Shown: positions 44,483 to 52,781 of the stretch, one piece after another
Layout: each line of letters opens with the position of its first letter
How positions within the stretch are numbered: the first letter of the stretch is position 1
Assembly (NCBI RefSeq): GCF_001613125.1
Contig: NZ_BDBT01000008.1
Span: 1 to 64,000, forward strand
Direction of reading: 5' to 3'
Length of the DNA stretch: 64,000 nucleotides
Source: Nocardia shimofusensis NBRC 100134
Lineage (GTDB): Bacteria > Actinomycetota > Actinomycetes > Mycobacteriales > Mycobacteriaceae
The notes under the pieces: generated by a model
Told to the model about the DNA's origin: nothing
Database searches by the model: none
The model's input: the letters and a program-made list of their open reading frames with translations, nothing else
Position numbers and translations under genes: made by a program

Positions 44483-44748
44483 GCGGCTCAGCCTGAAAAG
44501 AAATGATTACGGCGAACGTTTCGCGCAATTACCGATCGGTTACGCCAGTTCCGCACCGCGCCGCAGCCCTGTGAGCAGCGCGAATGCTGCGACTTTCCCG
44601 AGTCCCACCACTATCGGAGTGGTTGCGGACCCGTGCGGCGTCCGCACGAAAGGGGCGGCGTAACCTCACGCCACACATAAGTCGGACTGATGAGCACCTC
44701 CCGGATCGGTGGCTACCGGCGACCTCCCGCGGGTCCGACGCTGAGCGA
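44483..44748. promoter_or_regulatory. Divergent regulatory region between GntR operon and YeiH gene
   Basis: Candidate operators are the palindrome ACCGATCGGT (44531-44540) and ACCACT-ATCGG-AGTGGT (44607-44623). A 20-codon frame beginning ATGAGCACC at 44690 ends in GAGTGA, overlapping the GTG start of the YeiH gene; it may be a coupled leader peptide. No other gene is seen. Confidence 0.45.
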
Positions 44749-45738
44749 GTGAATCGCTTGTCTGCTCTCGCGCCCGGCGTGGCGCTGGCCGCCCTGATCG
44801 CCGGCCTGGCGACCCCGCTGGGCCGAGTCGTACCCACCGTCGGGGTGCCTGTCCTCGCGCTCAGCCTGGGTGCGCTGGCCGGAACGGCACTGCGCCGCAC
44901 CGGCTCCATTCGCTTCGAAGCCGGCCTGGATCTTGTTCGCAGGCGCCTGCTCGCCGCGGCCATCGTGCTGATGGGCCTGTGCCTGCCGATGGGGGCGGTG
45001 CTCACCGTCGGACGGGACACCGCGTTCGTGCTGATCGGCACGCTCGTCATCGGCGGCCTCGCGGCACTGGTGGTGGGCCGTCTGCTGGCGGTCGACCCCG
45101 AGTCGGCCACCCTCGTCGCCGTCGGCACCACCATCTGCGGCGCCTCGGCGATCGCCGCCGCCACGGCCGTGCTGCGCCCACATCAGCAGCGCGTCGCCTA
45201 TGCCCTGGGCACCATCTTCGTGTTCAACATCGTCGCCGTACTGCTCTTTCCGCCGATGGGCCGGCTGCTCGGCATGTCGGATCAGGCGTTCGGGTTGTGG
45301 GCGGGCACCGCCATCAACGACACCTCGTCCGTGCTCGCCGCCGGTGTGGCCTTCGGCGCCGTGGCCGCCCAATTCGCCGTCGTCGTGAAACTGGTGCGCA
45401 GCCTGGCCATCGTGCCCCTGTGCGTCGGACTGCACCTGGGCCGCCGCAGGCTCGGCGCCGAGGGCGGTTCGCTGCGCGGAGCCTTCCCGATGTTCGTCGT
45501 GCTGTTCCTGCTCGCCTCGCTCGCGGCCGGGGTTGGGCTGGTCCCGGAGTCCGCGACCGGACCGCTGACCGCGCTGAGCGGCTGGCTGATCGCCGCGGTA
45601 CTCGCCGCCATCGGCGCCTCGTTGAGCGTCGCCCGCCTCCGCAGCGCCGGGCCCCGCCCGTTGCTGCTCGGCGGTCTGCTGGGAGTGACGCTGGCGCTGT
45701 CGAGTCTGGGGCTGATGGCGGTCACCGGCTGGCTCTGA
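44749..45738 (+). CDS. YeiH-family putative sulfate/sulfite exporter
   Basis: Predicted 329 residues with nine to ten transmembrane helices. Family signatures are TLVAVGTTICGASAIAAATAVLRP and GLWAGTAINDTSSVLAAGVAFG. YeiH/UPF0324 proteins are named putative sulfate exporters and often lie by sulfonate-degrading genes, where they would remove sulfite or sulfate. GTG 44749 is chosen because the first helix begins soon after; longer forms from 44584 are possible. It is divergent from the GntR operon and probably under the same control. Confidence 0.88.
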   Translation: MNRLSALAPGVALAALIAGLATPLGRVVPTVGVPVLALSLGALAGTALRRTGSIRFEAGLDLVRRRLLAAAIVLMGLCLPMGAVLTVGRDTAFVLIGTLVIGGLAALVVGRLLAVDPESATLVAVGTTICGASAIAAATAVLRPHQQRVAYALGTIFVFNIVAVLLFPPMGRLLGMSDQAFGLWAGTAINDTSSVLAAGVAFGAVAAQFAVVVKLVRSLAIVPLCVGLHLGRRRLGAEGGSLRGAFPMFVVLFLLASLAAGVGLVPESATGPLTALSGWLIAAVLAAIGASLSVARLRSAGPRPLLLGGLLGVTLALSSLGLMAVTGWL

Positions 45739-45957
45739 AAGCCGGGCGGCATGTGACACGAGACCGCAACGCCGTCCAGACAGCGCATCGGTGCTCGGGC
45801 CGGCCGAACAGGTCCAGTCTTCCGGTGCCGATGTCGGCCTGCTGCCGTCCTCGGCACATGTGGACGTGGTGACTCTGGACCGGATCATGGCTGTGGCCGA
45901 CGTCGAATGCGCCGCCACGACTGCGGTTCCGACAACAGGATTGCGCGGGCGCTCGTG
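45739..45957. other. Intergenic stretch with a possible gene remnant
   Basis: A GTG-initiated frame of 56 codons (45791-45961, VLGPAEQVQSSGADVGLLPSS...) overlaps the end of vapC by four bases. Its composition is protein-like (VDVVTLDRIMAVADVECAA) but there is no ribosome binding site or recognisable family. It could be a small gene or a decayed remnant. Confidence 0.3.
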
Positions 45958-46371
45958 CTAAACCGCGACGATATTCAACAGCGGTGCGAGCCCCTTGAAA
46001 TCGTCCGGATTGCGGGTGTACAACGGCAGGCTGTGCTGGACGGCGGTAGCCGCTATCTGGAGGTCTGCCACTCGGCCCCGTGGTTTGCGCCCGATCTGTT
46101 CGAGGAGAAAGGCCAACGATCCATATATGTCGGCCGTCTCGGCATCGAATACCAGTGGACTGAATGATCTGGAGACCCATTGGAATTGGAGCTGGCGCTG
46201 AGCTTGTTTGACCGGGTCTTTGGTGGCATGCAGTCCGGCGGCGAGTTCGGCGAGGCTTATCGCGCTGATGGCAGCTTCCGCCTCGTCAGGCATCGCTGCC
46301 CGCACTTCGAGGTAGTCGATCAGGATCGACGTGTCGAGCAATACATGCCTGGGAGCGGCGGGTTCACTCAT
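45958..46371 (-). CDS. vapC: PIN-domain ribonuclease toxin, VapC type
   Basis: Predicted 137 residues. The first acidic motif is LLDTSILIDYL, the second SAISLAELAAG, and the last acidic residues appear in RVADLQIAATAV, in the order of PIN nucleases that cut RNA with magnesium. It overlaps the antitoxin gene by eight bases, as is usual for such pairs. Targets (often tRNA or rRNA) cannot be told. One cysteine-free short form is complete, with no sign of decay. Confidence 0.9.
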   Translation of the reverse strand: MSEPAAPRHVLLDTSILIDYLEVRAAMPDEAEAAISAISLAELAAGLHATKDPVKQAQRQLQFQWVSRSFSPLVFDAETADIYGSLAFLLEQIGRKPRGRVADLQIAATAVQHSLPLYTRNPDDFKGLAPLLNIVAV

Positions 46372-46615
46372 CACCAGGAAGTTCCTGGTCGAGCATCGCA
46401 TCCAGGTCGGCGCGCCACTCGTCGTAGTCGATACGCGGCAGGTGGGCGCTTGTGCGGGCGAGTTCGGCGATGGGTACGAAGGTTCGCCGTGTGAGCGGCT
46501 TGAGCTCGGCGACAGGCTTGCCGTTGCGGGTGATGGTGAAGCTCTCACCGGCCTCGACCGCGGCGAGGACCTTGCCGCTGTCGTTGCGAAGGTCGCGTTG
46601 CTGGATCGTCTTCAT
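46364..46615 (-). CDS. Phd/YefM-type antitoxin partner of VapC
   Basis: Predicted 83 residues. The N-terminal half has the Phd fold pattern MKTIQQRDLRNDSGKVLAAVEAGESFTITRNGKPVAELKPL; the C-terminal half is acidic (DYDEWRADLDAMLDQELPGDE) and would wrap the toxin. TGAGG stands before the ATG. It starts the two-gene unit and probably represses it. Confidence 0.92.
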   Translation of the reverse strand: MKTIQQRDLRNDSGKVLAAVEAGESFTITRNGKPVAELKPLTRRTFVPIAELARTSAHLPRIDYDEWRADLDAMLDQELPGDE

Positions 46616-46622
46616 AGCCTCA

Positions 46623-46659
46623 TGCTACCGAAAGTGCTACGCGGTGTACATATTGCTAC
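46623..46659 (-). promoter_or_regulatory. Toxin-antitoxin promoter with three TGCTAC boxes
   Basis: TGCTAC occurs at 46623-46628, 46635-46640 and 46654-46659, directly upstream of the antitoxin start, in a locally AT-richer segment (TGTACATATT). Repeated short boxes of this kind are typical of autoregulated antitoxin promoters. Confidence 0.5.
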
Positions 46660-46798
46660 TTGGTGGATGAGCGGCTAACACACGGAACCGATGAATGCGG
46701 CGCGCCGAAGCCGTCTGAACCGGTGAACCGCACGCCGCCGGCGCGAGGAGTTACACCCGTTCGTCCGATGCCCGGCGGCATCCGAACCGGAGGTCCCT

Positions 46799-47458
46799 GT
46801 GCCACGAGATCGCAACACCATGTGGGCGATGGTCCACGCCGAACGAGCCGCTCTCGCCGATGATCTGGCCGGCCTGGACGACAGCGGGTGGGCGCGGCGA
46901 TCGCTGTGTGGCGAGTGGATCGTCGAGGAGGTGGTCGCGCACTTGACCGCGGCCGCGAGCCTCGGGCGGTGGCGCTGGCTGGCCAGCATGATCGGCGCTC
47001 GCTTCGACGCCGACCTGCACAACCGACGCCGTCTGGCCGAACACTCGGGCGCGAGTCCCGCCGAGAGCCTGGAGAACTTCCGCGCCATCATCCCCAGCAC
47101 GACCGCCCCGAGCGGGCACACGGGTGCGTGGCTCGGCGAGGTCGTCGTCCATGCCCAGGACATTCGCCGCCCACTCGGTCTGACCTACCTTCCTTCGGTA
47201 TCGACCGTGACCGAAGTCGCCCGCTTCTACGCGAGCAAGGATTTCGCCGTGAACAGCCGCACCGCCGTCCGGGGGCTGCGCCTCGAGGCGACCGATGGGC
47301 CCTTCACCGCCGGTGCGGGCCCCCTGGTCACCGGAACGACGCTCGCACTCACGATGGCGATGGCCGGTCGATCCGCCTATGTCGCTGATCTCGACGGACC
47401 GGGTGTCTCCGTCCTGCGCGGCCGACTCGCCACCGAAGCCGGCAACCCCACCCCCTGA
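46799..47458 (+). CDS. Maleylpyruvate isomerase family, mycothiol-dependent type
   Basis: Predicted 219 residues of the DinB/MDMPI fold: the start WAMVHAERAALADDLAGLDDSGWARRSLCGEWIVEEVVAHLTAA has the first metal histidine, and EVVVHAQDIRRPLG the second and third. Such proteins often use mycothiol, the actinobacterial thiol. The substrate is unknown. GGAGG gives a good ribosome binding site before GTG 46799. A second member of the family lies at 55.0 kb. Confidence 0.87.
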   Translation: MPRDRNTMWAMVHAERAALADDLAGLDDSGWARRSLCGEWIVEEVVAHLTAAASLGRWRWLASMIGARFDADLHNRRRLAEHSGASPAESLENFRAIIPSTTAPSGHTGAWLGEVVVHAQDIRRPLGLTYLPSVSTVTEVARFYASKDFAVNSRTAVRGLRLEATDGPFTAGAGPLVTGTTLALTMAMAGRSAYVADLDGPGVSVLRGRLATEAGNPTP

Positions 47459-47604
47459 GTGTGCGTCCGGGTACTCACCGGCCCGACGCGTCCGTGCAGT
47501 CCCCGGCCGAGGACACCCCTGGACCGATGAGTTTCGACCGCGTCGCGAGTCTGTACTGGTGACCGTCGTAGGACGCTGCCGCACCAGAGACCACGGAGGA
47601 CACC

Positions 47605-48387
47605 ATGACGATCACACCGAAGGACCCGACGACCGCGCTGCCCGGCCGCCCGCCCATCGTCGATCCGGACACCTGGCAGACCGCCCGGGACGAGCTTCTG
47701 GTCCGCGAGAAGGCCCACACCCGCGCGGGCGACGCTCTCTCCGCGGCCCGCCGACGGCTGCCGATGGTGGAATTCGACGGGACGGTCGAGGTCGTCGGAC
47801 CCGAGGGCCCGGTCCCGTTCCTGGACCTGTTCGAGGGCCGCGACGAACTCGTGGTCTACAAGCACATGTGGCACGACGGCGCGCCGCATCAGGGCCAGTG
47901 CGAGGGCTGCACCACCATGGCCTGGCATCTGAAGGACGCCGTCTACCTCAACGCCCGCGGCGTCTCGCTCGCCATCCTGACCACCGGCCGATGGGATGAG
48001 GTGGCCTCCTATATCGACTTCATGGGCTACACCCAGCCGTGGTACTCGGTGCGCGGCGTGGACGAGCCGGTCGGCGGCAACATGGGTTTCCTCACCTGCT
48101 TCCTGCGCGACGGCGACCGCACGTTCCTCACCTACTCCACGACGGGCCGCGGCATCGAGCCGTTCAACGGCACCTTCGCCCTACTCGACAGGACGCCCTA
48201 CGGCCGCGGCGAGGCGTGGGAGGACAACCCCGAGGGGTGGCCCGAAGGGAACAACGCATGCTGGTACTGGCGCTCGGACGCGGAGGGGAACGCCACCTGG
48301 GGCCCGACCAGCCGCCCCGTGCCGCAGTGGACCCGCCCCGGCGCGACCCCCGTGCAGACCCTCGGTCGGCACGGCCACCACCACTGA
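47605..48387 (+). CDS. DUF899 family thioredoxin-like protein
   Basis: Predicted 260 residues. DUF899 signatures are WQTARDELLVREKAHTRAGDALSAARRRLPMV, YKHMWHDG, QCEGCTTM and FLRDGDRTFLTYSTTGRGIE. The CEGC-type pair lies where thioredoxin-like folds have their active site, though a redox role has not been shown. The C-terminus ends with a His-rich tail (HGHHH). GGAGGA precedes the ATG. Confidence 0.88.
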   Translation: MTITPKDPTTALPGRPPIVDPDTWQTARDELLVREKAHTRAGDALSAARRRLPMVEFDGTVEVVGPEGPVPFLDLFEGRDELVVYKHMWHDGAPHQGQCEGCTTMAWHLKDAVYLNARGVSLAILTTGRWDEVASYIDFMGYTQPWYSVRGVDEPVGGNMGFLTCFLRDGDRTFLTYSTTGRGIEPFNGTFALLDRTPYGRGEAWEDNPEGWPEGNNACWYWRSDAEGNATWGPTSRPVPQWTRPGATPVQTLGRHGHHH

Positions 48388-48465
48388 CGCGCACACCGGC
48401 GCTGTCGACAGCGATGACGCACCGGCGGGCAGGTCGAGGCGCCCGAGGCGTCCGGAGCGAGGTGG

Positions 48466-49704
48466 TCATGGCAACCAGGCGCGCGCCGCGGTCACCAACG
48501 TGCGCACGCCGATCGGCAGCGTGGGGTCGATGACCGGCGCGTAATGCGGCGAGTGATTCGAGGGGATGTCGAGCAGGGCCGGGTCGCTCGTGTCGCCGGT
48601 GGTGAACAGCGACGGGTCCGCCCCGCCGAGCAACCAATAGGACAGCGGTGCACCGGAACTCGTGGCGAGAATGCCGACGTCCTCGCTCCCCGCGCCCGCG
48701 CCGGGGTCGAGGATGTTGTCCTCGCCGAGCCATGACGCGATGGCGTCGAGGCTCTTGTGCAGGGCCTGGCCGTCGTTGGTGACGACGGGAAAACGCTCGA
48801 TCTCGGTGATGGCCGGCTGCGCAGGCGCGCCCGCAGCGGCCGCCTCGCCGCGCACGATGCGTTCGACGGCATCGAGTATCCGACGGCGCACAGCCGTGTC
48901 GTAGCTACGGATGTTGAGCTGGATCTCGGCAGATCCGGGGATCACGTTGGCCGCCTCCCCGGCATGGATGGAACCGACGGTGAGCACGGCGGTCGCGGTG
49001 GCCGGGATCTCCCGGGAGATGACGGTCTGCAGGCGCAACACCGTCGCGGCCGCCAGCACGATCGGATCGACCGAGGCCTCCGGCATCGATCCGTGCGCGC
49101 CCCGGCCCACCAGCCGCACGCGCAACGAATCCGAGCCCGCATACGACGGACCGGGGTGTCCGGCGACCTTGCCCGCAGGCAACGGCGCGACGTGCTGGCC
49201 GAGCACCACATCGGGCCTCGGGAACCGGTCGAAGAGGCCGTCGTCCACCATCGCCTGGGCGCCCGCGCCCAACTCCTCGGCGGGCTGGAACACCAGCAGC
49301 AGAGTCCCCGACCAGGCCGACCGGTCGGCGGCGAGGATCCCCGCCGCGCCGAGCAGGCACGTCGTGTGCAGATCGTGGCCGCACGCGTGGGCGACCGGCA
49401 CCTCTTTCCCGGTGCCGTCGGCGGCGGTGACCGTGCTGGCGTACTCCAGCCCGGTGTCCTCACGGACCGGCAGCGCGTCCATGTCCGCTCGCAGCAGCGC
49501 GGTCGGGCCGGCGCCATTGGTCAGCACGCCGACCACCCCGGTTCTTCCGATTCCAGCGGTGACCTCGAACCCGTGGTCCCGCAGTCGCTCCGCCACCAGC
49601 GCTGCGGTCCGATGTTCCTGGAAGCCGAGTTCGGGATGACGGTGCAGATCCTTGTACAACTCGGCCAGCGACGGGTCGAGTGTGAGGGCGTCAGAGGCAG
49701 TCAT
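48466..49704 (-). CDS. M20 family amidohydrolase (peptidase M20D)
   Basis: Predicted 412 residues. Metal motifs are HRHPELGFQEHRT, ALLRADMDALPV, VAHACGHDLHTT (Cys/His ligands) and FQPAEELGAGA, then a lid domain GRGAHGSMP and the last histidine in SNHSPHYAP. These enzymes hydrolyse N-acyl or peptide bonds of amino acids, such as hippurate or indole-acyl conjugates. ATG 49704 (MTASDALTL) is chosen. It is convergent with DUF899, and the tRNA-Ser(CGA) terminator lies upstream. Confidence 0.9.
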   Translation of the reverse strand: MTASDALTLDPSLAELYKDLHRHPELGFQEHRTAALVAERLRDHGFEVTAGIGRTGVVGVLTNGAGPTALLRADMDALPVREDTGLEYASTVTAADGTGKEVPVAHACGHDLHTTCLLGAAGILAADRSAWSGTLLLVFQPAEELGAGAQAMVDDGLFDRFPRPDVVLGQHVAPLPAGKVAGHPGPSYAGSDSLRVRLVGRGAHGSMPEASVDPIVLAAATVLRLQTVISREIPATATAVLTVGSIHAGEAANVIPGSAEIQLNIRSYDTAVRRRILDAVERIVRGEAAAAGAPAQPAITEIERFPVVTNDGQALHKSLDAIASWLGEDNILDPGAGAGSEDVGILATSSGAPLSYWLLGGADPSLFTTGDTSDPALLDIPSNHSPHYAPVIDPTLPIGVRTLVTAARAWLP

Positions 49705-49751
49705 CGGACCTGGATACCCGCGTTCTCCGCGACCGCACTGTCTGCACAGAA

Positions 49752-49787
49752 AAAAGCCCCTCACCTGGCGATTCAGGTGAGAGGCTT
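49752..49787 (-). terminator. Intrinsic terminator of tRNA-Ser(CGA)
   Basis: On the minus strand AAGCCTCTCACCTG pairs with CAGGTGAGGGGCTT around AATCGC and is followed by a run of T. It lies directly past the tRNA 3' end. Confidence 0.9.
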
Positions 49788-49878
49788 TGGCGGTGGCGGA
49801 GGGATTTGAACCCTCGGAGGGGGGTTACCCCTCACACGCTTTCGAGGCGTGCTCCTTAGGCCGCTCGGACACGCCACC
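49788..49878 (-). tRNA. tRNA-Ser (anticodon CGA)
   Basis: Type II tRNA. Acceptor GGTGGCG pairs with CGCCACC, discriminator G, CCA encoded at 49790-49788. The anticodon loop is CTCGAAA with CGA at 49844-49842. A GC-rich long variable arm is present. Confidence 0.95.
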
Positions 49879-49935
49879 GCCGAAAACAATACAGCTACCG
49901 TGGCCGGATCACTAAATCGGCTGGTCAGAGCATTG

Positions 49936-50427
49936 TCAGCGCTGGGCACGGAAGAAGGCGTCGAGCAGCGCGGCGCATTCCGGTTCCAGGACGCCGCCGC
50001 GGACCTCGGGGCGGTGGTTGAGGCGGCGGTCGCGGACCACGTCCCACAGCGAGCCGACCGCGCCGGTCTTGGGCTCCCAGGCGCCGAAGACCAAGCGGCC
50101 CACGCGGGCCAGAACCAGCGCGCCCGCGCACATGGTGCACGGTTCCAGGGTCACGGCGAGGGTGGCGTTCTCCAGCCGCCAGCCGTCGCCGTGCACTTCG
50201 GCGGCGCGGCGCAGGGCCAGCACCTCGGCGTGCGCGGTGGGGTCGCCGAGAGCCTCCCTGGCATTGGCGGCGCGGGCCAGCTCACGGCCGTCGGCATCGA
50301 ACACGACCGCGCCGACCGGCACGTCGCGCGGGTCGGCGGCCCCGGCGGCCTCGATGGCGACGCGCATCATCGCCGTGTCGGCGGCCAACGGGTTGGCGCC
50401 CAGGGGATCGGCACCCGGTGCGCTCAC
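49936..50427 (-). CDS. tadA: tRNA(Arg) adenosine-34 deaminase
   Basis: Predicted 163 residues. It converts A34 to inosine in tRNA-Arg(ACG), whose gene lies in this window at 58.1 kb. The zinc and catalytic motif HAE is at residues 66-68 (E68 the proton shuttle) and PCTMC supplies C97 and C100. The gene is directly downstream of the TadA-associated protein, as in mycobacteria. GTG/ATG alternatives are few; ATG 50427 fits. Confidence 0.92.
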   Translation of the reverse strand: MSAPGADPLGANPLAADTAMMRVAIEAAGAADPRDVPVGAVVFDADGRELARAANAREALGDPTAHAEVLALRRAAEVHGDGWRLENATLAVTLEPCTMCAGALVLARVGRLVFGAWEPKTGAVGSLWDVVRDRRLNHRPEVRGGVLEPECAALLDAFFRAQR

Positions 50428-50437
50428 AGCGCCACCG

Positions 50438-50977
50438 TCACCTCGGCAGTTTGTCCAGCACCGCGGACAGTTCGTCGGCGAAGCCGAGGCGCTGGGCGAT
50501 CATGCCGAGTTGTTCGTCGGGGTAGAGATCGGTCTCGGCGAGGATGACCGACAGGACCGGCTCGGGCAGGCCGAGGTCGGCGAGCACGCCGAGGTCGCCC
50601 TCTTCCCACGGCTCGATGTCGTCGAGCTCGTCCGGGTCGATGTCGGGGACCTCGATGTTGAGGGCCTCGAGCACATCGGCGGCGATGTCGTAGTCGATCG
50701 CGGCGGTGGCGTCGGAGACCAGCAGCCGGGTGCCGCTGGGTCCGGGACGCAGCACCACGAAGAACTCGTCGTCGACGTCCAGCAACCCGAACACCGCGCC
50801 GGAGCTGCGCAAAGCCTTCAGTTCGGTCTCCGCGATCGACAGATCGGTCAGCGCCGCACTGCTCAGCGGACTACACCGCCACTTGCCTTCCTCGCGAACC
50901 ACGGCCACTGCGAACCCCTCGACGTCGTCGTAATCTTCCGACGTCGCGCTGTTCGTGCCCGAGCGCTGTGCTGCCAT
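50438..50977 (-). CDS. tRNA adenosine deaminase-associated protein
   Basis: Predicted 179 acidic residues. It is found next to tadA in actinobacteria and is named for that position; its role in tRNA editing is not established. It has GFAVAVVREEGKWRCSPL at the start and an Asp/Glu-rich middle (DIDPDELDDIEPWEEGDLG). It ends ten bases before tadA. ATG 50977 is chosen because the family begins near that point. Confidence 0.88.
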   Translation of the reverse strand: MAAQRSGTNSATSEDYDDVEGFAVAVVREEGKWRCSPLSSAALTDLSIAETELKALRSSGAVFGLLDVDDEFFVVLRPGPSGTRLLVSDATAAIDYDIAADVLEALNIEVPDIDPDELDDIEPWEEGDLGVLADLGLPEPVLSVILAETDLYPDEQLGMIAQRLGFADELSAVLDKLPR

Positions 50978-51035
50978 GCGCGCAACGGTAGTCGGCTCGA
51001 GGTCAAATGTTGAACTCGTATGCCAATCTGTTCGG

Positions 51036-51986
51036 ATGACTGGCGACGACAAAGCACCGGTGTGTGTGCTCGGGACGGGTTTGATCGGCGGTTCTGTCCT
51101 GCGCGCCGCCCACGGGGCCGGATATGAGGCTTTCGCCTACAACCGGTCGGAGGCGGGCGCGCGCGCCGCTCGCGCCGACGGTTTCGACGTCGTCGCCGAT
51201 CTGCCCGCAGTGCTGCGCCGGGTCGCCGAGAACGACGCCCTGGTCGTACTCGCGGTGCCGATGCCCGCGGTCGACCACATGCTGTCCATGGTCGCCACCT
51301 ATGCCCCGGGGTGCCTGCTGACCGATGTGGTCAGTGTGAAAACCCCGGTCGCCCATGCCGTCTCGAAGCACGGCCTGGCCGGGCGCTATGTCGGCGGGCA
51401 TCCGATGGCGGGCACCGCGGAATCGGGCTGGGCGGCGACCGATCCCGAGCTGTTCCGTGACGCGGTGTGGGCGGTCGGGGTCGACGAGGGCACCGAGGCC
51501 GTCGCGTGGACGCGGGTGGTGCGATTGGCGCTGGCGTGCGGATCGGTGGTGGTTCCGGTCGTCGCCGCCGATCACGATCGGGCGGTCGCGCGGATCTCGC
51601 ATCTGCCGCATGTGCTGGCCGAGGCGCTGGCGGCCGCAGGCGCGGCAGGAGGTCCGCTCGCGCTCGGACTGGCGGCGGGCTCGTTCCGGGACGGCACTCG
51701 GGTCGCGGGGACCGCGCCGGATCTGGTGCGGGCGATCTGCGAGCCGAACGCCGGCGCGCTGCTCGAGGTGCTGGAGGAGACGCTCACGGCGCTCGGCGCG
51801 GCCCGCGACAGTCTGCGCGCCGACGGATCGCTGACCGATCTGGTCGCCGCCGGGCACGACGGGCACACCGCCTACCGCACGGCCGCGCGCTGGGAGATCA
51901 CCGATGTGCGACCGGGCGACCACGATTGGCTCGCCCGGCTGCGTGACGCCGGTGCGCGCGGCGGGGTGATCACCGCGCTGGACTGA
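51036..51986 (+). CDS. tyrA: Prephenate dehydrogenase
   Basis: Predicted 316 residues. It oxidises prephenate to 4-hydroxyphenylpyruvate in tyrosine synthesis. The NAD motif VCVLGTGLIGGSVLRAAHGAG is at the N-terminus, and GGHPMAGTAESGW and the following acidic-His region (VVAADHDRAVARISHLPHVLA) are catalytic segments. It lacks the chorismate mutase and ACT domains of E. coli TyrA. It is divergent from the tadA-associated gene, with 58 bases between them. Confidence 0.9.
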   Translation: MTGDDKAPVCVLGTGLIGGSVLRAAHGAGYEAFAYNRSEAGARAARADGFDVVADLPAVLRRVAENDALVVLAVPMPAVDHMLSMVATYAPGCLLTDVVSVKTPVAHAVSKHGLAGRYVGGHPMAGTAESGWAATDPELFRDAVWAVGVDEGTEAVAWTRVVRLALACGSVVVPVVAADHDRAVARISHLPHVLAEALAAAGAAGGPLALGLAAGSFRDGTRVAGTAPDLVRAICEPNAGALLEVLEETLTALGAARDSLRADGSLTDLVAAGHDGHTAYRTAARWEITDVRPGDHDWLARLRDAGARGGVITALD

Positions 51987-52025
51987 CCGCGCCCCCGGCG
52001 CGGTCCGCCGCCGGAGTCGCGGCCC

Positions 52026-52631
52026 TCAGATGCGTTCGGCCAGCCCTGGATAGTCGAGCAGGAACCCGTCCGGGTCGACGGTGACCGTGGCGCTCGATAC
52101 CGGTGACAGCACGCCGATCCCGTCGGCGCCGCTGCTGTAGGTCAGCGCGGCCTCCTGCACCAGCAGATCGGGCAACCGCACGTACACGACCGGGACCACC
52201 ACCTCGTCGACCGCGTGCTGCAGGCCGTAGCGGCGGATCGGCAGGGTGTTGAAGAACGGGCTGAGCACCACGTCCACATCGAGCGCGCCACCGAAGGTCG
52301 AGCGCACATGCGTGCCGCCGGCATCGACGAGCCAGTAGTTCTCCTCGTCACGCGCGATGGAGGCCTGGCGCTCGCCCGAGGCGGTCGTGGAACGCAGCGA
52401 CAGCCGCTTGGTCCGGCCGTTCTCGTCGGTGACCAGATCGTAGGAGGCGCTGAACGCCGGATGGTCGGCGCATTCGCCACCGATCATCCGGCCCGCGGCG
52501 CGGATGCGGTTGCCGTTCAGCGTCACGCGTACCGACTCGATCCGTCTCGCGTCGTGCGAACGCCAGGTGAGAATCGCCGGCCACCGGGGTGCCACCGGTT
52601 CGCTGTCGGGGCCAGAGGCTGAGTTGGTCAC
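52026..52631 (-). CDS. Putative glycolipid-binding protein (DUF1089)
   Basis: Predicted 201 residues with the DUF1089 pattern: AILTWRSHDARRIESVRVTLNGNRIRAAGRMIG, then SFDVDVVLSPFFNTLPIRRYGL-like segment and VPVVYVRLPDLLVQEAALTYSS. The name comes from a family thought to bind glycolipids, seen in mycobacteria and relatives. No signal peptide is visible. It is convergent with tyrA. Confidence 0.85.
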   Translation of the reverse strand: MTNSASGPDSEPVAPRWPAILTWRSHDARRIESVRVTLNGNRIRAAGRMIGGECADHPAFSASYDLVTDENGRTKRLSLRSTTASGERQASIARDEENYWLVDAGGTHVRSTFGGALDVDVVLSPFFNTLPIRRYGLQHAVDEVVVPVVYVRLPDLLVQEAALTYSSGADGIGVLSPVSSATVTVDPDGFLLDYPGLAERI

Positions 52632-52781
52632 TCATCTACCGTAAGCGACGATCGGCCGGGGGCCACGCCTCACATGACGCGAACCGCTACCGTGGTCGGC
52701 CCGTGACTCGAGTAACGTTGTCGTGCAGCACCGGGTGCGAACGTGTCGGCGCCCGTCGTGGGAGCGCAGAAAGGGTGACCG

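Noticed and set aside
45791..45961. 56-codon frame as a definite gene
   Set aside because: No ribosome binding site, no homologous family recognised, and convergent overlap with vapC; kept only as a possible remnant.
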